DNA of 64,000 bases from Corynebacterium glaucum. Lineage in GTDB: Bacteria; Actinomycetota; Actinomycetes; Mycobacteriales; Mycobacteriaceae. How positions within the stretch are numbered: the stretch's first letter is position 1; each line of letters starts with the position of its first letter. The stretch lies in NCBI RefSeq assembly GCF_030408855.1, contig NZ_CP047358.1:1798001-1862000 (forward strand), read 5' to 3'. The position numbers and the translations under genes are program-made. The notes beneath the pieces were generated by a model. The model was not told the origin of the DNA. It saw only the letters and a list, made by a program, of their open reading frames with translations, and searched no databases. Below, piece by piece: positions 26,667-35,346 of this stretch.

Positions 26667-27836
26667 ATGACCATCCCCGAATCCCTCGCCAAAGACCAAC
26701 TCGACCAAATCCTTAAGGATGCGATGGAACTGGTGGAGCGTGAGTCGCCGTCGACAAGCAAGGCCCACCTCGATGAGACCCTCGACGGACTGCTGGCGCT
26801 GACCCGCGAGCGACTCGGCGAGCCGGACCACTTCGAGCGGCTCCCGCACGAGGACAAGGGCGATACCGCGGTGCTGACGTACAACGGCACGCAGGACGCG
26901 AACGTGCAGCTCGTGGGGCATTACGACACCGTGTGGCCGGTGGGCACGCTCGCCGAATGGGACCCGCCGGCCGTCGACGCAAACGAGGATCCGCGCGAGC
27001 GCCTCTCCGGCCCCGGCCTCTACGACATGAAGATCGGACTCGCGCAGACGATCTGGGCGCTGAAGCTGCTCAACGACTCCGACACGCCGCGCCCGACCGT
27101 GACCATCATCTTCAACGGTGACGAGGAAATCGGCTCGCCGACTTCGTCTCCCACCATTCGCGCCCACGCTCGCGAGGCCACCGCCGCATTCGTCATGGAG
27201 GCGCCCGCGGCCGGCGGCAAGGTGAAGGTGGGCCGCAAGGGCATCGGCAACATTCAAGTCACGGCGGCGGGCATCGAAGCGCACGCGGGCCTCGAACCGG
27301 AAAAGGGCGCGAGCGCGATCACCGGGCTCATGGAATGGTGCCTCGAGGCGGTCAAACTCGCCGACCCGGACGCCGGCCGCACCATCAACGTTGGGCTCAT
27401 CGAGGGCGGCACCAGCGCAAACGTCACCGCCGGTCGCGCCACAGCCACCCTCGACATCAGGCACTGGGACAAGGAAGAGCCTTCGCTTATCGACGCCTCG
27501 TTAGACCGCATTTCCATCTCCGACGAACGCGTTTCCATCGCGGTGGATCGCGACTGGGGTCGCCCGCCGATGCCGACTACCGAGGGGATCGAGCGCCTTT
27601 TCGCGCTGCTGCAGGCCGAGGCGGAGGCGATGGGCCGCGAGTTAGATAGCGCGAAGGTGGGCGGCGGCTCAGACGCGAACTTCATCGCGGACGAGGGCAC
27701 GCCGGTGATCTGCGGGATGGGCGCGGACGGCGGCGGGGCGCACGCCCGCCACGAGTTCATCTACCCGGATTCGGTGCCGTTCTTCACCACCCTGCTGGCC
27801 AACGGCATCGCCGCCGTCGGCCGGGAGTGGAGCTAG
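26667..27836 (+). CDS. M20-family metallopeptidase (carboxypeptidase G2-like)
   Basis: A 389-residue M20 peptidase. The first metal ligand and catalytic Asp are in VGHYDTVWP, the bridging Asp in YDMKIGLAQT, the catalytic Glu pair in NGDEEIGS, and the late His in HARHEFIYPDS. The central dimerisation domain (about 180-290) is present. Family members cleave C-terminal amino acids, often glutamate, or N-acyl groups. ATG 26667 is preferred because CAACAAT lies 7 nt upstream (leaderless-like); ATG 26658 is the alternative. It ends 4 nt inside the next, convergent gene. Confidence 0.85.
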   Translation: MTIPESLAKDQLDQILKDAMELVERESPSTSKAHLDETLDGLLALTRERLGEPDHFERLPHEDKGDTAVLTYNGTQDANVQLVGHYDTVWPVGTLAEWDPPAVDANEDPRERLSGPGLYDMKIGLAQTIWALKLLNDSDTPRPTVTIIFNGDEEIGSPTSSPTIRAHAREATAAFVMEAPAAGGKVKVGRKGIGNIQVTAAGIEAHAGLEPEKGASAITGLMEWCLEAVKLADPDAGRTINVGLIEGGTSANVTAGRATATLDIRHWDKEEPSLIDASLDRISISDERVSIAVDRDWGRPPMPTTEGIERLFALLQAEAEAMGRELDSAKVGGGSDANFIADEGTPVICGMGADGGGAHARHEFIYPDSVPFFTTLLANGIAAVGREWS

Positions 27837-28303
27837 CGGCCGATCTCAGCCGGCGTGCAAATGTGGGCGTTTGTGGTGTAGCCGTCATAGTTGAGGATTT
27901 CCCAGCGCCCGTTGCGGAAGATGAAGTGCACGGTTTCGCTCGTCCCGATTGCCCCAGCGGTGGCGAACTGGCCGTCGCAGTAGACCACGGTGGTTCCCTG
28001 CTTGCCCGGCCAATGGGCAACTACGCGGTCGAATTCGGCTGGGGCACAGTTCCCGCGCTTGGCTGGAAAGCCGGGAATCGCAGGAAGCGGGGGCAGGCCT
28101 GGAATGGAGATCAGGCCTTGTTGGACAGCAAGATAAGCACCACCGCGGACTATGGCGAGCACACCGAGTGCGGCAGCGGCACCGGTTGCAACGGAGGAGC
28201 CCTCGGCCGCGGTGGCGGTTGGAAGGTGTGCACCGGATGGTGAGATAACGGAGGCGATGGTCAAGGCGGCAGCCGCAGTCACGGCGAGCAGTGGCTTTTT
28301 CAT
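27833..28303 (-). CDS. Secreted protein of unknown function (paralogue A)
   Basis: A 156-residue exported protein. The signal peptide (KKPLLAVTAAAALTIASVIS) precedes a short Pro/Gly/Ile segment (GLPPLPAIPGFPA) and a C-terminal domain of about 70 residues with three cysteines: NCAPAEFDRVV, VVYCDGQFATAGAIG, ICTPAEIG. The same domain ends the neighbouring upstream gene. Start ATG 28303. No function known. Confidence 0.78.
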   Translation of the reverse strand: MKKPLLAVTAAAALTIASVISPSGAHLPTATAAEGSSVATGAAAALGVLAIVRGGAYLAVQQGLISIPGLPPLPAIPGFPAKRGNCAPAEFDRVVAHWPGKQGTTVVYCDGQFATAGAIGTSETVHFIFRNGRWEILNYDGYTTNAHICTPAEIGR

Positions 28304-28367
28304 AGACAGCAAACTAGCTCGATCCCACGCTCTCTGCACCGAGTGTTAAGTTTCCGTTATTGGAGTT

Positions 28368-29138
28368 TTAAGGTGAGGCGATCTCTTCAGGTGTGCAGTG
28401 CAAAAGTTGCCGCGTGAACTCCTCCGGTCCGCCCATCTCGCTGATCCGGTACCCGTTGTAACAGGGGTACCCAGATGGATGGCTGAAGCCATCGGGCGAG
28501 ATGGCGTGCCACTGTCCGTTTTGCCAGTTAAAGTGCACCACCCAATCGGTGCCGTTGGCGCCTGCGGTGGCGAAAAGGCCATCGCAATAACTAACCGATG
28601 TGCCCAGCGGCGCGGGCCAGCCATCGACCACAGCGTCGAACTCCGCCGAATCGCATGACCCTTGGTTCGGTGTAACCTCAGGTACGCCCATATCATAGCC
28701 TGCTTGGGCGATTGCATCCGGCAGGGCGACTAGGCCGTTGGTTACAGCGAGGTACGCGCCTCCGCCAATAACACCCAGGAGCGCCAGGACCACCGTCACG
28801 CCAGTGAGGGTATCGTCCGATTCCTCCGACCCTTCAATTTCCGCGCTGCTGGGCTCTGCGCTGCCGACCTCGGAGCTGCCAGGCTCATCACCGTCGATTT
28901 CAGCGCCGCCAGGCTCAGCGCCGCCGATTTCATCGCCGCCGACCTCGTTTTCATCGCCGCCGAAATTGGGCGAGAGTGGCTCCACACCATCAGCAACAGT
29001 ACTGTCACCGGCACTCGGGCTGTAGTCCTCAGCTACAGAGACCAGGTCAGCGATTTCGTCGTTAGTAGCGGCGTGAGCTACCAACGTCGAAGCGGAAAGC
29101 GCCGCCGCGGTAGCCACAGCGAGAATCGGCCTGTTCAT
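28368..29138 (-). CDS. Secreted protein with acidic repeat linker (paralogue B)
   Basis: A 256-residue exported protein. After the signal peptide (cleavage near AHAAT) comes an acidic repeat region of about 50 residues built of short units such as GGDEIGGAEPGG and GDEPGSSEVG, then a hydrophobic segment (VVLALLGVIGGGAYLAV) and a C-terminal domain homologous to paralogue A (SCDSAEFDAVV, SYCDGLFATAGANG, HCTPEEI). The repeat region is a likely spacer from the membrane. Start ATG 29138. Confidence 0.78.
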   Translation of the reverse strand: MNRPILAVATAAALSASTLVAHAATNDEIADLVSVAEDYSPSAGDSTVADGVEPLSPNFGGDENEVGGDEIGGAEPGGAEIDGDEPGSSEVGSAEPSSAEIEGSEESDDTLTGVTVVLALLGVIGGGAYLAVTNGLVALPDAIAQAGYDMGVPEVTPNQGSCDSAEFDAVVDGWPAPLGTSVSYCDGLFATAGANGTDWVVHFNWQNGQWHAISPDGFSHPSGYPCYNGYRISEMGGPEEFTRQLLHCTPEEIASP

Positions 29139-29292
29139 AGATTTCACAATAACCGCCCCTTGCGGAAATGTACACCCAATTTGAAGCCTTTTAACAGGGG
29201 CGCGGGAAAACACTGCGACCGCATGCGAAAGAACGGTCGATGTTTTGTAAGGTGCCTACCGTGCAGTGCCCCGCAACGGAAAGTGTGCCCCG

Positions 29293-31009
29293 ATGACCGG
29301 TTCAACCAAAGTCACCGCCGACGACGCCCAGAATGGCCGCGGTAAGGACACCAAACGCAACGACGCAAAGCGCAAAGACGCAAAACGCGACGACAAGAAA
29401 CGCAACGATAAGAAGCAGAAGAACGAAGGCACCCAAAGCGGCGTGCTCGGCTGGATCGAAAAGGTCGGCAACAAGCTGCCCGAGCCGTTCTGGCTCTTCG
29501 TCATTCTTGGCATCATCACCGTCGCCTCCTCCTGGATTGGCAACCGCATCGGTATGCAGGCGACCAACCCAGGCAATGGAGAGACCGTCCAGGTCGAGAA
29601 CCTTCTCACCGGCGAGTACATCTCCAAAATGGTCACCGATGCGGTGCAAAACTTCATCGCGTTCCCTCCGCTCGGCGTGATCCTCACCGTGATGCTGGGC
29701 GTGGCCGTCGCGGAGCACTCCGGCCTGCTCTCGGCGATGATCCGCGCGATGGTGGCCAAGGTCAGCCCGCGGATGCTCACCTTCATGGTGGCGCTGGCAG
29801 GTGTGACCGGCTCCATCGCTTCCGACGCGATCTTCGTCATCATCGTCCCGCTCGGTGCGATGGCCTTCCACGCCGTGGGCCGCTCGCCCCTGGTGGGCAC
29901 GATGGTCGGTTTCGCCGCGGCCGCCGGTGGCTTCAACGCCTCGCTGATCCTGAATATCACCGACCTGCTGCTCGCCGGCATCTCCACCACCGGCGCGAAC
30001 ATCATCGACCCCAACTACGAGGTCTCCCCGCTGGCGAACATCTTCTTCGTCATCCCCTCCGCCATCGTCTTGGCAATCCTGATCACGGTGCTCACAGAGC
30101 TGTTCACAGAGAAGCGCATGGAGCACATGCACGAGGACGAGGACATCGTCGACGAAGAACTTGACCTGGACAAGGCAGGTGAAGACAGCGACGAAGACAA
30201 CGACAAAGCAGAACGACAGCACCTCCGACCAAGACCTCACCCTCACCGACATCGAGTCGAAGGGTCTGAAGTGGTCCGGCATCGCGCTGCTGGCATTCTT
30301 CGTGGCTTACTTCGCACTGCTTTTCATCCCGGGTTCGCCGTTCGCGCGCCCAGAAGAAGGCTTCATGGAGTCGCCGCTCATCCGCTCCATCGCGGTGCCC
30401 ATCGCGCTGATGTTCTTCGTTGTCGGCATCGTCTACGGCTTGGTCACCAAGTCCATCACCGGCTGGAGCGACGTCCCCGAGTTCATGACCAAGGGCATTA
30501 CCACCCTGGTGCCAATCCTGGTGCTCTTCTTCGCTGTGGCGCAGTTCCTCGCCTGGTTCCAGTGGTCCAACCTGGGCAGCTGGACCGCCATCAAGGGCGC
30601 GGAGCTGCTGCAGCGCTGGGACCTGCCCACCGTGGTCCTTTTCTTCGGCTTCGTCATCATGGTCGCGTTCGTGAACCTGTTCATTACATCCGGCTCCGCA
30701 CAATGGGCGCTGATGGCCCCGATTCTGGTGCCGATGATGATGCTCGTCGGCGTCTCCCCCGAGGTCTCCCAGATGCTCTTCCGCATCGGCGACTCCGCAT
30801 CCTCCATCATCACCCCGATGTCCCCGTACTTCGCACTCACGCTCACGTTCATGCAGAAGTACTACAAGAAGGCCGGTGTGGGCACGCTCATCTCCATGGC
30901 GCTGCCCTACTTCTTCACCATCCTCATCGGCTGGTTCGCCTTCTTCCTCATCTGGTACTACCTGGGCATTCCACTCGGCCCGGGCGCCCCAATGACCTAC
31001 GAGGTCTAA
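29293..31009 (+). pseudogene. AbgT-family transporter with +1 frameshift
   Basis: Two overlapping frames together make a full-length AbgT protein. The first (from ATG 29293, with GGAAAG upstream) has a Lys/Asp-rich N-terminus and helices including GVAVAEHSGLLSAMIRAMV. The second continues with SDQDLTLTDIESKGLKWSG and VNLFITSGSAQWALMAPI, ending at 31009. Removing one A from the run at 30205-30207 joins them (the junction would read DNDKQNDSTSD). AbgT proteins import p-aminobenzoyl-glutamate or export antimetabolites such as sulfonamides. As read, the product is cut in the middle. Confidence 0.82.
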
Positions 31010-31788
31010 GCAGGAGCTTTTGCTTGACGACGATTGCGCCGGTACCACAGCAACGCCGCCCCAAACAGCACCTGCGCTAACCCGAGAACTACCCACGTCA
31101 GGCTGTTCAGCTCCAGCGGGTAGATCAGACTCAGCACGGCGAGCATCAGGTGCATGCCGCCGTGCGAGCCCGCCGCCCACCAGAAGCTGCCGAAGGTGTA
31201 GACCAGCGCAGCGCCGAGAATGGACATGCCGAGCGGCACGGTGAGGTACAGGATGTGGTCGAGCGCGCTGGTCTGCCCGCCGGACGACGTCAGGTGCGGA
31301 AGTGTGAACGCTGCGGTAGTCCACGCAATGGTGAGGGCTTCGCGGTGGCGGGTGACGTCGAAAAGCCATCCGCGAAAAATGAGCTCCTCCGGGATGCCTT
31401 GGAGCAAATAGGACCGGACGAGGATCCAAACGACCACTGCTGCCAGCGGCACGCCCTCTGCGTCCTCGATTGCCGGCCCGCGGCCTTGGACCGCAGCCAG
31501 AATCACCCAGCCCACCACCATCGGCACCGCGACAATCAGGGTGCCGCCGATCAGTCCACGTGCTCCGGACCAGTCGATGCGTGAACGCTCGACCCACCGC
31601 ACCCAAGCGGTGACAAACGCGACGATGACGGCGGGAGTAAGACAAAACAGCACAGCTTCGACCAGCGGCGAGTCACCCGCAAGTTGATGGAGTGGCACGC
31701 GGATCAGGTTCGCGCCCAACAGCAGCGCGATGGCGATGACGGTACGCAGAGCAAGACCCCACGCGTTGACAGGAATTCTCGGTTTCAT
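31006..31788 (-). CDS. CPBP-family intramembrane metalloprotease
   Basis: A 260-residue membrane protein with about seven hydrophobic segments and the CPBP (Abi) motif EELIFRGWLF (EExxxR) followed by LPHLTS and GSHGGMHLML. Members include type II CAAX prenyl proteases and bacteriocin-immunity proteins. Basic C-terminus (YRRNRRQAK). On the minus strand TAGGTT lies 8 nt before the ATG, a leaderless arrangement. It overlaps the AbgT end by 4 nt, tail to tail. Confidence 0.85.
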   Translation of the reverse strand: MKPRIPVNAWGLALRTVIAIALLLGANLIRVPLHQLAGDSPLVEAVLFCLTPAVIVAFVTAWVRWVERSRIDWSGARGLIGGTLIVAVPMVVGWVILAAVQGRGPAIEDAEGVPLAAVVVWILVRSYLLQGIPEELIFRGWLFDVTRHREALTIAWTTAAFTLPHLTSSGGQTSALDHILYLTVPLGMSILGAALVYTFGSFWWAAGSHGGMHLMLAVLSLIYPLELNSLTWVVLGLAQVLFGAALLWYRRNRRQAKAPA

Positions 31789-31796
31789 AGCTGTTC

Positions 31797-31880
31797 AACC
31801 TAAGTTGCGGTTGGAGCGGCGGGAAGTGGATGCGGTCACGAGAATTAGTGACCAGAGTCATGGGTCGTGCCAGGTAGCTT
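31797..31880. promoter_or_regulatory. Divergent leaderless promoters (CPBP protease / histidine kinase)
   Basis: Minus strand: TAGGTT (31802-31797), 8 nt before ATG 31788. Plus strand: TAGCTT (31875-31880), 7 nt before ATG 31888. Both are TANNNT -10 boxes at leaderless distance. Confidence 0.55.
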
Positions 31881-31887
31881 TGACTCC

Positions 31888-32961
31888 ATGAACGCCCCGT
31901 CTCGCAGCCACCTCTACTTGCTGGACAGCATTCTGATCTTGGTCGTACTGCTCTATCTCAACTACGGCCCAACCGCGCTCGCTGCGGGTCGGACCATCCT
32001 CGTGGTCGCAGCGTGTACCGCCCTTTCCTGGATGATGTGGCGCCGGACGGAGCACTCGTTAGCTGCCCTCGCATTCGCATGCAGTGCGTTCGCCCTGTTC
32101 CAGACCGCGAACAACCTGATCAGCGCGATTGTGCTGTGGTGCGCCATCGTGGCGCTGCGATTGAGCACGGGAACCTGGGCTGCCTACTGCTACGCCGGGC
32201 TCATCGCCGCAGCCAACTTCACCGCGCAGGTAGCCCTACACCAGGTGCCTGTGCGAATCATCGCCGAAACCGTGACAGCCGCGGTGGTCGGCGTCGTAGG
32301 AATCAACCTTGCAAACACCATCGTCCGCCAGCGCGGGTACGAGCAGGAGTTGCAAGAGATGGCGTTCGTGCGCGAGCGGCAGCGCATCGCCGCCTCGCTT
32401 CACGACGGCCTGGGCCACCGCCTCACCACCATCGGCATGAGCCTCGACTACGCGCAACGAGTGCGCGACCCAGACAAAGCGCGCGCGGAGATCGCACGTG
32501 CCCGCGCCGATGTCTCTACAGCGCTGGATGAGATGCGCGCGACCGTGCGCGCAATGAAACCCACGTTCTCACCGGACGAGGGCATCGAAGCGTCGCTTGC
32601 CCAACTCGCGGACTCCTTCGCAACCACCTCGCTGGACGTGCGCTTCACCCGAGGCCAGCCCGCGAAGTTCACGAACGAAGAAAGTCTGCTCCTACTGCAC
32701 TTTGTGCAGGAATCGCTGACGAACGTGCTCCGGCACGCGAACGCGTCACGGGTGGACATTCACCTCGATGCCCGCACGCTCTCCGTCGCGGACAATGGGA
32801 CGGGCAATACGGCACCGGAGTCCTACGGGATTTCGTCGTTACGCGAGCGCGCCCAAGCCCTGGGCGGCACCGTTACCACCGACGCTCACGGCGGCATCGA
32901 CGGCGGGTTCCGGATTGCATTGCACCTGAAGGAGAAACGATGGCCACCACTGCCCTTCTGA
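31888..32961 (+). CDS. Two-component sensor histidine kinase (NarL/DesK type)
   Basis: A 357-residue kinase. The N-terminal half has about five to six hydrophobic segments with very short loops, so the signal is likely sensed in the membrane. The dimerisation motif with the phospho-accepting His is ASLHDGLGHRL, and the ATPase part has VQESLTNVLRHANA (N box) and SVADNGTGN (G1). The start ATG 31888 is leaderless (TAGCTT 7 nt upstream). It overlaps the response-regulator gene by 22 nt. Confidence 0.93.
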   Translation: MNAPSRSHLYLLDSILILVVLLYLNYGPTALAAGRTILVVAACTALSWMMWRRTEHSLAALAFACSAFALFQTANNLISAIVLWCAIVALRLSTGTWAAYCYAGLIAAANFTAQVALHQVPVRIIAETVTAAVVGVVGINLANTIVRQRGYEQELQEMAFVRERQRIAASLHDGLGHRLTTIGMSLDYAQRVRDPDKARAEIARARADVSTALDEMRATVRAMKPTFSPDEGIEASLAQLADSFATTSLDVRFTRGQPAKFTNEESLLLLHFVQESLTNVLRHANASRVDIHLDARTLSVADNGTGNTAPESYGISSLRERAQALGGTVTTDAHGGIDGGFRIALHLKEKRWPPLPF

Positions 32962-33542
32962 TCGACGACCACGACATGCTGCTTCGCGGGTTGAGCCTGA
33001 TTCTGGAAACCAGCGACGACGTCGAAGTCGCCGCGACCTCCACCGACGGTTCCAAAGCCCTACAGCTGGCGCTCGAGTTCAACGTTGATGTCGTCGTCAC
33101 CGATGCTGCAATGCCCGGCACTGACGGCCTGGCAGTGGTGCAAGCTTGCAGCCCGCACGTACCCGTGCTGGTGCTCACCACCTTCGATGACGCCGCCTTG
33201 GTGAAGCAGCTTCTTGATGCCGGCGCTTCCGGCTACGTCCTCAAAGACGTCTCCCCGGAAGAGTTGATCCGGGCAATCGTCGCTGTGGCCCAAGGCGGCA
33301 TGATCCTCGATCCCCGCATCGCCCGGCACGCCGTGGAGAACCCGCAGCTGGCAATCCTCACCCCCACCGAGCGCAAGGTTGCGGAATCGGTTGCCCGCGG
33401 CCTGAACAATCAAGAGATCGCGGAGACCCTTTTCCTCGCCGAGGGCACGGTCAAAAATCACGTCTCTGCACTCCTGCGCAAACTCGAAGCCCGCGACCGG
33501 ACGGTTCTGGCACTCCGTTTAGCCAAGGCGCTCGGCCTCTGA
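32940..33542 (+). CDS. NarL/LuxR-family response regulator
   Basis: A 200-residue regulator. The receiver domain has acidic pocket D9/D10, phospho-acceptor D55 (VVTDAAMPG), the switch threonine in VLVLTTFDD and K in GYVLKDVS. The C-terminal LuxR helix-turn-helix is LTPTERKVAESVARGLNNQE to EGTVKNHVSALLRKL. It is the partner of the overlapping histidine kinase. Target genes are not shown; the divergent CPBP protease gene is a candidate. Confidence 0.95.
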   Translation: MATTALLIDDHDMLLRGLSLILETSDDVEVAATSTDGSKALQLALEFNVDVVVTDAAMPGTDGLAVVQACSPHVPVLVLTTFDDAALVKQLLDAGASGYVLKDVSPEELIRAIVAVAQGGMILDPRIARHAVENPQLAILTPTERKVAESVARGLNNQEIAETLFLAEGTVKNHVSALLRKLEARDRTVLALRLAKALGL

Positions 33543-33550
33543 GCCACCCA

Positions 33551-33847
33551 TCACCACAGGCTGCGGCCAAACGGTGTGTCCTCCGCCGCCGGGAAGAGCG
33601 CCAGTCCCCACACCCCCACCGCAACAGCGACCGCCACCAGCACCCACCACCACGCACCACTAGGCCTCGCAAACCAGCGGTCCGCCACCAGCCACACCAA
33701 CCCGGGCGCCAGCAAGGCCACGCCGGCAAACGCCAAAGATCGCCAGTCCACCGCCCGCGGCGCGGTCAACAGCAGTACGACCCCAAACGCCACAGCCGCA
33801 CCTGCCACCGAGTACGGACGCGATCCGCGTGCGAGAAAGAACCTCAT
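33551..33847 (-). CDS. Small membrane protein, three helices
   Basis: A 98-residue protein with hydrophobic segments at about 12-30, 38-55 and 65-85 and a basic start (RFFLARGSRP). No family recognised. Convergent with the response regulator; 8-bp gap. Confidence 0.55.
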   Translation of the reverse strand: MRFFLARGSRPYSVAGAAVAFGVVLLLTAPRAVDWRSLAFAGVALLAPGLVWLVADRWFARPSGAWWWVLVAVAVAVGVWGLALFPAAEDTPFGRSLW

Positions 33848-33951
33848 GGCCTCAGCGTAACACCGCCCGAAAACCCAGCCTGCCTGCCGATTTTGGATTC
33901 CGCACCCCAGGCATTACTCTTACTAACCGTTGCAAATACAGCAGCACATAT

Positions 33952-34024
33952 TCCTCCATAGCTCAGTTGGCAGAGCATTCGACTGTTAATCGAAGGGTCA
34001 CTGGTTCGAGCCCAGTTGGAGGAG
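33952..34024 (+). tRNA. tRNA-Asn (anticodon GTT)
   Basis: Acceptor TCCTCCA pairs with TGGAGGA, D arm GCTC/GAGC, anticodon stem TTCGA/TCGAA with loop CTGTTAA (GTT), T arm with TTCGAGC. Discriminator G. CCA is not encoded (GCAA follows). Confidence 0.96.
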
Positions 34025-34037
34025 CAAAAAGCTTATC

Positions 34038-34075
34038 GACGCCCCGTTGGACGAAAATCCCCAACGCGGGCGTTT
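34038..34075 (+). terminator. Terminator of tRNA-Asn (repeat copy T1)
   Basis: CGCCCCGTTGG pairs with CCAACGCGGGCG (one bulge), then TTT. The stem is immediately preceded by GCTTATCGACG (34031-34041), whose last bases form part of the stem. Nearly the same terminator recurs at 35309 and 36998. Confidence 0.88.
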
Positions 34076-34120
34076 GCACTTAGGTAGCGCTGGCAAAGCG
34101 AAGCCTCTAAGACTTGGACT

Positions 34121-35008
34121 ATGGAGTCAGAATCAACTTCCGGATTCGAGTTTCTTAGCACCAAGCCAAAGTTCTCAGGCAACAAGGTTAAGAAGCTGGG
34201 CAGGTTTTTCGCTGGCAGAGATGATGCTCCGGAGGAGAGTAACGAGATCCTAGAGTGGTACGACACTCTCGCAGAAAACACGGCCTTTGCTAGTTATGAG
34301 TTCGCCCGGGCATTCTTGGAATTTCAAATCGGGAACCCATCGATTACTCCGTCCTACAGGGTGAAAACTCGCACTACGATCCGTGAGAAGATCGAACGCG
34401 ACAACATCCAGCTTTCCCAGATGTGGGATTTCGCGGGCGTACGTCTGACCGTCAACTGCTTGCATACCGAGCTACGGATGCTCGCACACGAGATGAAGCG
34501 GCAGATAGAAGCCAGTGGAGCCTCAGTCAACGAGAGGGATTACATCGGGCGCCCACAGAAAGGTTACCGGGCCATCCACCTCCTCATTACCGCTGAAGCT
34601 GGTCGTGTCGAAGTGCAGTTGCGCACCGTTTTGCAATCGGAGTGGGCAAACGCCTACGAAAGGGTGGCGGATCTAACTGGACGACGGATTCGTTACGAGG
34701 AAAATTACGTCCCAGACGATGCTGAGCTAGCTGAACTCGTCGAACAAATGAAAGATCTTTCGGGAAAGATCCATTATTTGGAACGAAACCAAGAATCCGT
34801 TCAACGCCAAAACACTGTCATCGCCCGCTCGATCCTCACGGAACCCCCGGTGATGGCCCTCCCTCCCGAGTTTCATCTTCTCCGTTCAAAGAGTCTTGAG
34901 CTGGTCGCGGAACGAGAAAAGTTGCGCGCGATCGAGGCTGAGGAAACATTGAATCTGATTTCTAATCTGCGTAGCATTCAGGAAACCTTGGGTTTCAGCA
35001 GATCGTGA
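34121..35008 (+). CDS. RelA/SpoT-domain (p)ppGpp-synthetase-like protein, possible toxSAS toxin
   Basis: A 295-residue protein with a single RelA/SpoT synthetase domain at about 80-195 and no hydrolase, TGS or ACT domain. Synthetase motifs are visible: YRVKTRTTIREKI, MWDFAGVRL (Asp), DYIGRPQKGYRAIHL and VEVQLRTVLQSEWANAYER (catalytic Glu in EVQ). The remaining C-terminus is helical, probably coiled coil. The next gene starts 14 nt later with a strong ribosome site. Single-domain synthetases of this size paired with a small gene occur as toxSAS toxin-antitoxin modules; toxicity is not shown. A TAAGAC at 7 nt before the ATG suggests leaderless expression. Confidence 0.8.
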   Translation: MESESTSGFEFLSTKPKFSGNKVKKLGRFFAGRDDAPEESNEILEWYDTLAENTAFASYEFARAFLEFQIGNPSITPSYRVKTRTTIREKIERDNIQLSQMWDFAGVRLTVNCLHTELRMLAHEMKRQIEASGASVNERDYIGRPQKGYRAIHLLITAEAGRVEVQLRTVLQSEWANAYERVADLTGRRIRYEENYVPDDAELAELVEQMKDLSGKIHYLERNQESVQRQNTVIARSILTEPPVMALPPEFHLLRSKSLELVAEREKLRAIEAEETLNLISNLRSIQETLGFSRS

Positions 35009-35022
35009 AGGAGGAACAGAGA

Positions 35023-35283
35023 ATGAATCACTTCCTAGTGGTGTTCAATCGCGCTACAGGACACTCCGAGGTCTCCGAATTTCACGACCGCGCTGACGCT
35101 ATCAACGAGCGCATTCGACTTGAAACCGAGATAGACAACCCGGCCACTGAGATTGTGGTAATCGGCTCACCTTCAATCGAAGATCTGAGATTGACCCATT
35201 CCCGGTACTTCCGCCCTGAAGACCTACCTATCGCGCCGCTGGTAGAGCAAGGGTACAGACCCATCCAGACCACCGTAATTTGA
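35023..35283 (+). CDS. Small partner of the RelA/SpoT protein (possible antitoxin)
   Basis: An 86-residue protein starting at ATG 35023, with AAGGAGG 8 nt upstream. It reads as an alpha/beta mini-domain (NHFLVVFNRATGHSEVSEF, then AINERIRLETEIDNP and EIVVIGSPSIEDLRL). No family recognised. It is co-transcribed with the synthetase-like gene, and its better ribosome site would let it be made in excess, as expected for an antitoxin. A terminator follows. Confidence 0.65.
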   Translation: MNHFLVVFNRATGHSEVSEFHDRADAINERIRLETEIDNPATEIVVIGSPSIEDLRLTHSRYFRPEDLPIAPLVEQGYRPIQTTVI

Positions 35284-35308
35284 TCTCACTGACCCCAGTT
35301 GCAAGCAC

Positions 35309-35346
35309 CGCCCCGTTGGCCCCACATCCCCAACGCGGGCGTTTTT
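35309..35346 (+). terminator. Terminator after the RelA/SpoT pair (repeat copy T2)
   Basis: CGCCCCGTTGG/CCAACGCGGGCG stem, loop CCCCACATCC, then TTTTT. Differs from copy T3 at only a few positions. It overlaps the 3' end of the convergent TetR gene. Confidence 0.9.

Noticed and set aside
29266..31080. A single 604-codon AbgT-like frame
   Set aside because: After about 30205 this frame turns into Arg/His/Pro-rich sequence; the true transporter continues in the next frame.
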